Positions 9,993-16,523 of a stretch of 41,890 nt of DNA are shown one piece after another. Location of the stretch: positions 11,928 through 53,817 of the forward strand of contig DHGW01000056.1 in the NCBI GenBank assembly GCA_002402965.1, given 5' to 3'. Position numbers and translations under genes: made by a program. The stretch's first letter is position 1; each line of letters begins with the position of its first letter. A model generated the notes under the pieces. The model made no database searches and was not told where the DNA came from. It saw nothing but the letters and a program-made list of their open reading frames with translations. This DNA is from Bacteroidales bacterium UBA4788. GTDB lineage: Bacteria > Bacteroidota > Bacteroidia > Bacteroidales > VadinHA17.

Positions 9993-10114
9993 TTAACTGC
10001 ATTGCCCGAGCAGAAGCCAGATAATAATAAAAACCACAATGGTGCCCAGGCAGCCGCCCCCCTAATTTCCATGCTCCGAAACCTGCCAATAAGTCCTCTG
10101 AAGATATTGTTCAT
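9993..10114 (-). pseudogene. Frameshifted 39-residue mini membrane protein
   Basis: An ATG at 10114 opens MNNIFRGLI and then runs out of frame. Two other frames continue it: AGFGAWKL, then GGGCLGTIVVFIIIWLLLGQ-CS and a TAA at 9993-9995. Removing one base at the GG of 10086-10087 and one from the six-base C run at 10057-10062 (a G run on the coding strand) restores one frame of exactly 39 codons plus stop. The result is an amphipathic N-terminus, a Gly-rich turn and one membrane helix. I recall similar short GGGC-plus-helix proteins from Bacteroidota but cannot name a family. It may be a true pseudogene or two one-base assembly errors. If no error is allowed, the only ORF is an implausible 48-residue one. 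Confidence 0.5.
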
Positions 10115-10174
10115 TGTGTATTTAGTTATGCCTCTGTGTGAGGCGCTTCTAAATTAGATTAAATTTTTATGATG

Positions 10175-10348
10175 CTAACTCTGATAGTCAACTTCAGCGG
10201 TATTTTTCACATCTTTTTTTGCATTATCAAATTTTGCTTTTCCTTTCTCAACAAATCCTTCAATGTCTTTTTTACTTCTTTCATATTTTTCTGTAAGTGA
10301 ATCACTAAATTCATAGTATAAAAGTATTATTGTTAATGAATCAAAGTG
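10175..10348 (-). pseudogene. Start-less remnant of a helical, Lys-rich protein
   Basis: A frame without ATG, GTG or TTG start runs 57 codons from a TAA (10349-10351) to a TAG (10175-10177). It reads a short hydrophobic stretch (SLTIILLYYEF) followed by a charged helix with KKDIEGFVEKGKAKFDNAKK. This layout resembles the C-terminal half of YtxH-like or other membrane-anchored coiled-coil stress proteins, but I cannot assign a family. The lack of a start suggests a 5'-truncated or decayed gene. It could also be chance coding-like composition in AT-rich DNA. Confidence 0.3.
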
Positions 10349-10720
10349 TTACATACTTATTGGGATCAGTTGCATGATTCACACATTCCTCTTAAAAGAA
10401 TATTTCAAATGTGATTTATGGTATGTTGGCTTTTCGGTGTTAAATTGCTAAAGCCAGATTGAAGAGTCAGCGACAGACAAGACCATACCGACCTGTCAGG
10501 TAACAAAAGATAGCCCGGTTTGATCAGTTACGGAGTCATGACACTCCGATTGAATATTGTATGATGGGGTGGCAAGATTATTCCCCTGGCACTGCGTGGC
10601 GGGGTCATGATCACAAATGGGGAGTGACCAAAGCAAAAGCCCGTCATTCGCTTTGCTCATGTCAGTCATTTTTCTTCCCCTTCCGCTTTTGAAAGCAAGC
10701 TTTCACCGCTTCAGGGAAAG

Positions 10721-10760
10721 AAAAGAGCCTGCCGCATTCTGCGGACAGGCTTTTGCTTTG
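10721..10760 (-). terminator. Rho-independent terminator of tRNA-Pro
   Basis: Read on the minus strand, AGCCTG and CAGGCT close a stem with inner pairs CGCA/TGCG and a three-base loop, followed by TCTTTTCTTTCC. It begins directly after the tRNA 3' end, so it most likely ends the tRNA transcript. Confidence 0.75.
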
Positions 10761-10835
10761 TCGGGGTAGTGTGATTCGAACACACGACCCTCTGGTCCCA
10801 AACCAGATGCGCTAACCGGACTGCGCTATACCCCG
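10761..10835 (-). tRNA. tRNA-Pro (anticodon TGG)
   Basis: A complete 75-base cloverleaf. The acceptor stem CGGGGTA pairs with TACCCCG, with discriminator A at 10761. The D arm GCGC/GCGC, the anticodon stem TCTGG/CCAGA around loop TTTGGGA (anticodon TGG, reading CCA and related proline codons), a five-base variable loop, and the T arm GTGTG/CACAC with TTCGAAT are all present. The 3' CCA is not encoded. Its 3' end points to the AT-richer left part of the window. Confidence 0.97.
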
Positions 10836-10846
10836 AATTGGCGATG

Positions 10847-10854
10847 CAAAATTA
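10847..10854 (-). promoter_or_regulatory. Bacteroidota -7 box for tRNA-Pro
   Basis: TAATTTTG is an exact match to the Bacteroidota -7 consensus TAnnTTTG. It ends 11 bases before the mature tRNA 5' end, which would give a leader of about five bases. A matching -33 TTTG is not clear. Confidence 0.55.
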
Positions 10855-10894
10855 GAAAGATTTTCGTATTTTCACCCATGAATTGCCTTAATTG

Positions 10895-10910
10895 AATAGT
10901 TGAAACTATT
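10895..10910. promoter_or_regulatory. Perfect 7-bp inverted repeat upstream of glutathione peroxidase
   Basis: AATAGTT and AACTATT are separated by two bases, 41 bases upstream of the peroxidase start. The spacing suits a dimeric regulator site near the promoter. It is also AT-rich enough to arise by chance. Confidence 0.3.
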
Positions 10911-10951
10911 TGGCACCAGGTTTGTTATTGCATAAGTAAATAATTGAAAAA

Positions 10952-11512
10952 ATGAAGAAAAGACTCTTAACTATTGCCGCACTGATGGCTTTCATTCTGG
11001 CTCCCGCTCTGTCACAGAAGTCGTTCTACGATTTCACAGTTGAAACAATAGACGGAGAACAGCTCAGCATGGCCGACCTCAAAGGCAAGAAAGTCATGAT
11101 AGTGAATACCGCATCGAAATGCGGCCATACACCCCAGTATAAGGACCTCGAACTCCTTAATAAGGCTTACAAACAGAAACTGGTCATCATCGGCTTCCCT
11201 GCAAACAACTTTATGAACCAGGAGCCAGGAACCAACGCTGATATCAAGGAATTCTGCGACAGCAAGTACGGGGTGACCTTTCAGATGATGTCAAAGATCT
11301 CGGTTAAGGGAGATGACATGCACCCCCTCTACAAATGGCTGACAAGCAAGAGCGCCAACGGTGTGCTTGACTCTGAAGTCGCATGGAACTTCCAGAAATA
11401 CCTCATAGACGAGAATGGCCACCTGGTGGGATTTCTCAAACCCGCTGTCAAGCCCCTCTCTGATGAGGTGGTGAACTGGGTGACAAAAGGACAGTTCACA
11501 CAGGCAAAGTAA
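10952..11512 (+). CDS. Exported glutathione peroxidase-family thiol peroxidase
   Basis: 186 residues. A signal peptide (KKRLLTIAALMAFILAPALS, cleavage near 21) predicts export to the periplasm. The thioredoxin-fold domain carries the family motifs: VNTASKCGHTPQY with peroxidatic Cys57, GFPANNFMNQEPG (81-93) with Gln90, and WNFQKYLID (145-153) with Trp145 and Asn146. Cys102 in EFCDSKYGVTF lies where yeast Gpx3 has its resolving Cys82, so a two-Cys, thioredoxin-dependent mechanism is likely rather than use of glutathione. The Cys of the usual FPCNQF motif is Ala here. It should reduce H2O2 or lipid hydroperoxides. It is a single-gene unit closed by the terminator at 11535. Confidence 0.93.
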   Translation: MKKRLLTIAALMAFILAPALSQKSFYDFTVETIDGEQLSMADLKGKKVMIVNTASKCGHTPQYKDLELLNKAYKQKLVIIGFPANNFMNQEPGTNADIKEFCDSKYGVTFQMMSKISVKGDDMHPLYKWLTSKSANGVLDSEVAWNFQKYLIDENGHLVGFLKPAVKPLSDEVVNWVTKGQFTQAK

Positions 11513-11534
11513 AGTATAACAACCCAACAAGAAG

Positions 11535-11562
11535 CGGCCGGCACTCCCGGCCGTTTTTTTTT
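11535..11562 (+). terminator. Rho-independent terminator after glutathione peroxidase
   Basis: A perfect 7-bp stem CGGCCGG/CCGGCCG with a five-base loop is followed by nine T residues, 22 bases after the peroxidase stop codon. It is a textbook intrinsic terminator. Confidence 0.93.
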
Positions 11563-11649
11563 GCCGGTCCGGTCCGCAGAGCAGGAGTGAAGATACAATC
11601 GCGACGAACTTTTTGTTTAACTTGTTGTTATACATAAAAAATAAACCTC

Positions 11650-12672
11650 ATGGCAGATCTGAGAACACGTTACATGGGCATAGACCTGAAAAGCCCGATT
11701 ATAGCAGGTGCCAGCAACCTGTCGACAGACACCCACAAGCTGCGTCAAATGGAGGAGGCCGGCGTCGCAGCCATAGTTTACAAGTCGCTCTTCGAAGAGC
11801 AGGTACAACTTGAAAATCTTGAGTTATATGAGCGCAAGACGGAGTATGAACACCGTAATGCAGAACAGGTGACTCTCTTTCCCAACTCCCAGACGGTGCC
11901 GGAGTCGCCTGACGACTATCTGCTGCACCTGAGGAAAGCCAGAGAGTCGGTTTCCATTCCACTCATCGCCAGTCTTAACGCCGTCACCGATGAAGTGTGG
12001 GTTGAATATGCGGCCAAGGCTGCAGCGACGGGCGTGGCAGGGCTCGAGCTTAACTTCTATTCGCTCCCCGAGGAGAAGGGCGCCGATCGTGAGACAATCG
12101 AGAAAAGACAGGTTGAGACGCTTCGCAAGGTAAAGGCAGCAGTGAAGATCCCAGTGGCAGTTAAGCTGACTTCCTATTACACGAATACGCTTAGGTTCAT
12201 CTCGGAGCTTGACAAGGCAGGTGCCGATGCGGTAGTCATCTTTAACAGAATGCTCCAGCCTGACATCGATATTTTCACGGAACAACACACAATGCCCCTC
12301 AACCTGAGCTGCAGTGAAGACAACAAGCTGCCACTGCGATTCACGGGGATGCTTCACGGCAATGTGAAGGCATCTGTATGCTCCTCAACCGGGGTCTACA
12401 CGGGGAATGATGTCATCAAAATGGTCCTTGCCGGTGCAGATGCTGTGCAGGTTGTGAGCACACTATACAGCAACGGAGTAGAGGTGGTCAAGTCAATGAC
12501 CGAGGAGATCGGAAAATGGATGGACGGCCATGGCTACAAGGATTTAAGCAGCTTCCGCGGAAAGCTTTCCATGAAGAAATCCGAGAACAAGTTTCCCTAC
12601 ACCAGGGCACAGTACATCGATTTGATGATGAATTCGGGGGATATAATGAAGAAATACCCTTCGCTCAGTTGA
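11650..12672 (+). CDS. Dihydroorotate dehydrogenase-like flavoprotein
   Basis: A 340-residue TIM-barrel protein related to class 1 dihydroorotate dehydrogenase. Visible features are the N-terminal MGIDLKSPIIAGASNLS (FMN-site strand 1), SIPLIASLNA (about 103-112), PVAVKLTSYYTN (about 174-185) with the FMN-contacting Lys, and STGVYTGNDVIKMVLAGADA (phosphate-binding loop, about 249-268). The class 1 catalytic loop, normally N-x-SCPN, is replaced by ELNFYSLPE (about 135-143), so the catalytic Cys is missing. It is therefore probably not the pyrimidine-pathway enzyme but a paralogous FMN oxidoreductase of unknown substrate. No pyr genes adjoin it. It stands between the terminator at 11562 and a minus-strand TetR gene. 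Confidence 0.82.
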   Translation: MADLRTRYMGIDLKSPIIAGASNLSTDTHKLRQMEEAGVAAIVYKSLFEEQVQLENLELYERKTEYEHRNAEQVTLFPNSQTVPESPDDYLLHLRKARESVSIPLIASLNAVTDEVWVEYAAKAAATGVAGLELNFYSLPEEKGADRETIEKRQVETLRKVKAAVKIPVAVKLTSYYTNTLRFISELDKAGADAVVIFNRMLQPDIDIFTEQHTMPLNLSCSEDNKLPLRFTGMLHGNVKASVCSSTGVYTGNDVIKMVLAGADAVQVVSTLYSNGVEVVKSMTEEIGKWMDGHGYKDLSSFRGKLSMKKSENKFPYTRAQYIDLMMNSGDIMKKYPSLS

Positions 12673-12701
12673 CAGGCTGCCGGTACAGAGAGCCCGGATT
12701 A

Positions 12702-13298
12702 TCAGACTAACGGATGCTTTTCGCATTCAAGAGCCCTGAGCAACAGCCAGGATGACAATGATGAAAGACGGATGGCCTCATTCAGGCCTTCCGTTTTTGT
12801 TATAAGCCTGTCGTTCCCGCGCAGCATATTCAGAAAGAGTGAGGCAAAATCTTCCGTAAAAGGGTTGCCGGGGGCGATGCTGCCGGCTGCATACTTTTTG
12901 AAGAGCGGTATGAGTATCTTCATTTCTGCCTTGTACAGATTGTCCCTTAACCTCTCAATCCTGTTGTGACCCTGTGCGAAATCCTTCAAAAGCAACGGAT
13001 TTCTCCCGAGAAGCCGGCCAATTGCCCTGGCCCGCTCCTCACCGTAACGGGTCAGGATGATCTCAAGTGGATCATCCGTCCTGACCAGGATGCTCAACGG
13101 TGCTGTGATATGCCGGATCTCCGCCTCAACCACGGCGTCATATATCTCTGCCTTATTGCTGAAATACATGTAAACCGTCCGCCTTCCCCGACCGGCCGCT
13201 GAAGCTATTGTCTCCATCGTTGTCCTTAGCAGCCCGACGGTGGCAAACAACCCGGCTGCAACTTCAACTATCATATCACGCGTGCTTCTCTTTGCCAT
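12702..13298 (-). CDS. TetR/AcrR-family transcriptional repressor
   Basis: 198 residues. The N-terminal DNA-binding domain (about 5-52) has the family helix-turn-helix pattern: IVEVAAGLFATVGLLRTTMETIA, then GRGRRTVYMYFSNKAEIYDAV, where TVYMYFSNK is the conserved recognition end. The rest is a variable helical ligand-binding and dimerisation domain. The start is chosen at 13298 because the HTH spacing is normal and the promoter lies just upstream. It is divergent from the M1 peptidase gene with only 59 bases between them; a 9-bp inverted repeat and -7 box in that gap indicate self-repression and perhaps control of the peptidase operon. The inducer is unknown. Confidence 0.9.
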   Translation of the reverse strand: MAKRSTRDMIVEVAAGLFATVGLLRTTMETIASAAGRGRRTVYMYFSNKAEIYDAVVEAEIRHITAPLSILVRTDDPLEIILTRYGEERARAIGRLLGRNPLLLKDFAQGHNRIERLRDNLYKAEMKILIPLFKKYAAGSIAPGNPFTEDFASLFLNMLRGNDRLITKTEGLNEAIRLSSLSSWLLLRALECEKHPLV

Positions 13299-13323
13299 TG
13301 CACAAAATAAGAAATTTGTGCAA
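13298..13323. promoter_or_regulatory. Probable TetR operator, perfect 9-bp inverted repeat
   Basis: TTGCACAAA (13298-13306) and TTTGTGCAA (13315-13323) form a perfect inverted repeat with an 8-base spacer. The left arm touches the tetR start codon; the right arm overlaps the tetR -7 box. Size and symmetry fit a TetR dimer site, and occupancy would block RNA polymerase on tetR. Confidence 0.72.
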
Positions 13324-13328
13324 AGTTA
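13321..13328 (-). promoter_or_regulatory. Bacteroidota -7 box for the tetR gene
   Basis: TAACTTTG matches TAnnTTTG exactly and ends 22 bases before the tetR start. Its last three bases lie inside the operator arm. No clear -33 element was found. Confidence 0.55.
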
Positions 13329-13357
13329 GTAAAGGATGGAAATTATGACTTAGTTTT

Positions 13358-15349
13358 ATGAGTTTATTCATTAAACGGACGGTAATGAGAAGGTTTTTTT
13401 TTGTTTTCTTTTGCCTGCTGCCATTCGCAGCCGGCGGACAGGTTGTAGTAGACAAACCTCTGAGTGCCAGGCTGACAGGTTATGATATTGACGTTGTACT
13501 GGATCCGGAGTTACACACTCTCACCGGCCGGATGACCGCATTTTGGGTCAACCACTCCTCAGCTCCGGTGGGCGAGGCAATGATGCACATGTATCTCAAT
13601 GCCTTCAGCAGCAACAAGAGCACTTTTGCCTCGCAGGGGCGATGGTCAGCTGCCGGGGACGATGGCTGGGGATGGGTGAAGGTAAACTCCGTCACTGACG
13701 GCATTGGCAATAACCTGCTTGACTCCCTCACGTATGTCTCGCCCGATGACGGTAATATCAATGACAGGACGGTAATGAGGGTAGGTCTTCCCGTAGCCGT
13801 GGAGTCAGGAGACACTCTGACACTAAATATCGAGTTCATTTCCAAGCTGCCTTCGCCGATAGTAAGAACAGGGTACGTGGATGACTATCAATTTGTGGCA
13901 CAATGGTTTCCAAAATTCGGAGTTTATGAGACGGCCGGCATGCGCCAGCGTGAAAACGACGGATGGAACTGCCATCAGTTCCATCCCAATTCGGAGTTCT
14001 ACGCAAATCATTCCGTTTACAATGTATCAGTTACTCTCCCTTCGGATTTTGTGACCGGATCCGGAGGAATGCTCATTGAGGAGATTGATCTTGGCGATGG
14101 TCTAAAGAAGGTGGTCTGGAGGGCGGAGGATATCGTTGACTTTGCATTCACCGCCTGGCCGGGATACAAGGTTCTTACAAGAAAATGGAACGATGTTGAT
14201 ATCATATTTCTGACAACTGAAAGCGCACTTAAAAAGGCAGATAAACAGTTTGAAGCTGTTATTTATGCACTTGAGTATCTTGATGAGAGGGTAGGACCCT
14301 ATCCGTGGCCCCATCTTACCTTCGTTGATCCGCCTCTTTCGGGAGCCGGAGCAGGAGGGATGGAGTACACCACCCTGTTCACATCCATGGGCGGAGGAGC
14401 TGTGCCGTCGTTTCTCACAATGGCGGAGAGTACTACCATTCATGAGTTCGGTCATGCCTACTTCATGGGCATACTGGCAAGTAATGAATTCGAGGAGCCC
14501 TGGGTGGATGAGGGAATCAATTCCTACTGGGAGCAGCGCATCGTTGATCACTATTATGGCGACGGCTATGGCCAACTGAATCTTCCATTCATCAAGATGT
14601 CGGATGCCGACCAGGGGCGACTGAGTTACATCACCTCCCCGGGACACAACATCGCCACAAATGACCTTCCCTCATGGATGTATCCTCACGATACTTACTA
14701 TATGATGTCATACAACAAGGCAGCCACATGGTTACATACTCTGGAGGGGCTTATCGGAACAAAGACGATGGATAATGTCTTCAGGGAGTATTACCGCCGC
14801 TGGGCTTTCAGACATCCCTCCGGAAAAGACTTCATTGCTGTGGTGAATGATGTTGTAAAGAACGAGCATGGCGATATATTTGGTGAAAATATGAACTGGT
14901 TCTTTGACCAGGTGCTCTACGGCAGCGGAATATGTGATTACAGGCTGTCAGGAATTACCAGCCACAAAATCAGGAGTTACTCGGGAGTGGTTGACGGCGA
15001 CTCGGTTACATACATCCGCAGTGACCGGACCAGCGACACGCTTTACCTGTCAAGAGTCAGCATCGAGAGACTGGGTGAGGTGAAGCTTCCAGTTGAGGTG
15101 CTGGTCAGGTTTGACAACGGTGATGAGGTGAGGGAGACATGGGATGGCATTGCCGGTTACCGGGACTTTGAGTATACCGGACCGGGCAAGGTTGTTTGGG
15201 CAAAGATTGACCCGGATGACAAGATAGACATGGATGTCAATCGCATCAACAACTCCTATACCCTGGAACCTAAACATACTGCATCCAGGCGAATGATGAA
15301 CAAGTTTGTGTTTCTCATGCAGATGATGATTACTATTTTCACAATTTAA
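13358..15349 (+). CDS. M1-family (gluzincin) metallopeptidase, secreted
   Basis: 663 residues with an N-terminal signal sequence (RRFFFVFFCLLPFAAGG). M10, at 13385, is an equally good start and gives a more usual signal peptide. The M1 zinc site is complete: HEFGH at 362-366, exactly 18 residues, then Glu385 in the family DEG(I/L)xxYxE pattern. The substrate-aligning GAMEN-like motif is GGMEY (333-337). An N-terminal beta-saddle domain precedes the catalytic domain; a mostly beta region (about 540-640) follows. It probably trims peptides from the N-terminus in the periplasm or at the surface. The downstream membrane gene starts 10 bases after its stop, so they form an operon. Confidence 0.92.
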   Translation: MSLFIKRTVMRRFFFVFFCLLPFAAGGQVVVDKPLSARLTGYDIDVVLDPELHTLTGRMTAFWVNHSSAPVGEAMMHMYLNAFSSNKSTFASQGRWSAAGDDGWGWVKVNSVTDGIGNNLLDSLTYVSPDDGNINDRTVMRVGLPVAVESGDTLTLNIEFISKLPSPIVRTGYVDDYQFVAQWFPKFGVYETAGMRQRENDGWNCHQFHPNSEFYANHSVYNVSVTLPSDFVTGSGGMLIEEIDLGDGLKKVVWRAEDIVDFAFTAWPGYKVLTRKWNDVDIIFLTTESALKKADKQFEAVIYALEYLDERVGPYPWPHLTFVDPPLSGAGAGGMEYTTLFTSMGGGAVPSFLTMAESTTIHEFGHAYFMGILASNEFEEPWVDEGINSYWEQRIVDHYYGDGYGQLNLPFIKMSDADQGRLSYITSPGHNIATNDLPSWMYPHDTYYMMSYNKAATWLHTLEGLIGTKTMDNVFREYYRRWAFRHPSGKDFIAVVNDVVKNEHGDIFGENMNWFFDQVLYGSGICDYRLSGITSHKIRSYSGVVDGDSVTYIRSDRTSDTLYLSRVSIERLGEVKLPVEVLVRFDNGDEVRETWDGIAGYRDFEYTGPGKVVWAKIDPDDKIDMDVNRINNSYTLEPKHTASRRMMNKFVFLMQMMITIFTI

Positions 15350-15359
15350 CATTACAGGG

Positions 15360-16223
15360 ATGAGTCTTTTAAGAACGCTGAAGAATGGAGCCGTGAATGC
15401 GGCATCGTCATATAAACTGATACTGTTTATCTGGTGCACCACCCTTGTGATCACACTGGCCGTTGTCTATCCGCTGAGAACCTCTTTTAATATGATTTTC
15501 GGCAACAGTATGGCTGTCGAGCGGCTCAGCAACGGATTTGATATCGGTATTGCAGGTGATATTGGCAAGCCTCTCATGGCTTTGATGGCATCCGTGTCAG
15601 CCGGCAGCCTGCTTCTTGGCACAGTCGGGTTCTTTCTTATGACATTCTTTGCCGGAGGACTCTTCCGGCGATTCACGTTGGCCTGGGGCAGACTCAGGGT
15701 TTCGGATTTTCTCAGGGCATCTGCCGGCAATTTCATACCTTTCCTTAAGATCGCACTTCTGATGATGCTCATTATCGGAGCTTACACATTTGTGCTGATA
15801 GGGCTGCCAGGAATTTTGAAAATGGCTATTTCAGGGTCACAGATGTCATCCGGAAAACTCATGTACCTGTTTTATGCATTGTGGGCTCTGGGATTGCCGA
15901 TCTGGCTTTTCGTGGCCGACGCCTCCAGGAGATGGATAGCCGCCACGGGATCGAAAAAGACATTCAGAGCTCTGGGTGCAGGATTCCGGGCATTGAAAGA
16001 GAGATTCTGGCTTTCTTACCTGACCGTGCTGGCTATTGTGTTAATCAATGCAGTGTCCATTGTTGCCCTGTTCTGGTTTGCTGCAAGTGCAACACCAGAC
16101 AAGGGAATCATGGTTTTCCTTTTCTTTATTGCGACTCAGTCACTGTTTATTATCCGGCTCTTAATGAAAGCCTGGAGATATGCAGCGGTGTGCGAGGCAA
16201 TACACCAGGTGAAAAGCATATGA
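15360..16223 (+). CDS. Polytopic inner-membrane protein, unknown function
   Basis: 287 residues with about six hydrophobic segments (near 18-40, 70-98, 125-150, 165-185, 218-243, 250-270), separated by basic loops such as RRFTLAWGRLR and RRWIAATGSKK. I recognise no family; the overall look resembles the loosely defined YIP1- or DUF4013-like membrane proteins. No catalytic motif is visible. It starts 10 bases after the M1 peptidase stop and is probably translationally coupled to it, so it may serve the same envelope process. Confidence 0.7.
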   Translation: MSLLRTLKNGAVNAASSYKLILFIWCTTLVITLAVVYPLRTSFNMIFGNSMAVERLSNGFDIGIAGDIGKPLMALMASVSAGSLLLGTVGFFLMTFFAGGLFRRFTLAWGRLRVSDFLRASAGNFIPFLKIALLMMLIIGAYTFVLIGLPGILKMAISGSQMSSGKLMYLFYALWALGLPIWLFVADASRRWIAATGSKKTFRALGAGFRALKERFWLSYLTVLAIVLINAVSIVALFWFAASATPDKGIMVFLFFIATQSLFIIRLLMKAWRYAAVCEAIHQVKSI

Positions 16224-16523
16224 CAATTTCTTCATAGCTGCACTTTAGCAGCAGCATAACTGGCATCTTTGTCCTGGCTGCTTAGCAATTTTATGCGTTT
16301 CCTTTCTGAATAGAAAACCCGTTGATTGTTTTGAGTTTTTACAGAAAGTGCCGGCAAATGTGAATTCTTCTGAAAAAATGTTAAATATTTCATTTTGTGT
16401 TAAGGAGCATGTATTGTATTCTGTCAGGTTTCATATATTTATCAGGAGAAGTTAACAGTTTTTTTTTGACCCATAAAGTGTAAGTACTACACTTAACCTG
16501 ATTACTAACCTAACAAGATTATC
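16224..16523. other. 300-base AT-rich upstream region of the propeller/Sus locus
   Basis: No coding pattern is seen. A GCTGC/GCAGC mini-hairpin near 16237-16252 lacks a T run and is not called as a terminator. TATATTTA (16434-16441) matches the -7 consensus at seven of eight positions and would place a transcript start near 16447, giving a leader of about 75 bases that contains the hairpin at 16476. Confidence 0.4.
16476..16514 (+). promoter_or_regulatory. Leader hairpin plus AACCTAAC motif before first propeller gene
   Basis: AAGTGTA and TACACTT form a perfect 7-bp hairpin around AGTAC, followed at once by AACCTGATTACTAACCTAAC and then the start codon at 16524. The same layout appears before susC (18945-18983). 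AACCTAAC-type sequences close to the start are common in susC-type messages as I recall. Confidence 0.45.

Larger units (their letters stand above)
9893..10760. other. 868-base region without an intact gene
   Basis: Between the metal transporter and tRNA-Pro there is no convincing intact ORF. It holds a twice-frameshifted mini membrane protein (9993-10114), a start-less coding remnant (10175-10348), a 6-bp inverted repeat CGGAGT/ACTCCG (10531-10548, 6-base loop), a small hairpin GAAAG-CAAG-CTTTC (10691-10704) and the tRNA terminator (10721-10760). The stretch 10380-10680 shows no coding pattern by eye. The contents suggest a decaying junction. Confidence 0.6.

Noticed and set aside
10207..10314. 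A 35-codon ATG-started ORF on the minus strand (MNLVIHLQKNMKEV...)
   Set aside because: It overlaps the remnant at 10175-10348 in another frame, which reads far more like protein; the ATG frame is a shadow of AT-rich, Lys-rich sequence.
10531..10548. CGGAGT/ACTCCG inverted repeat as a terminator
   Set aside because: No T run follows on either strand and no gene ends nearby; kept only as a note in the region entry.
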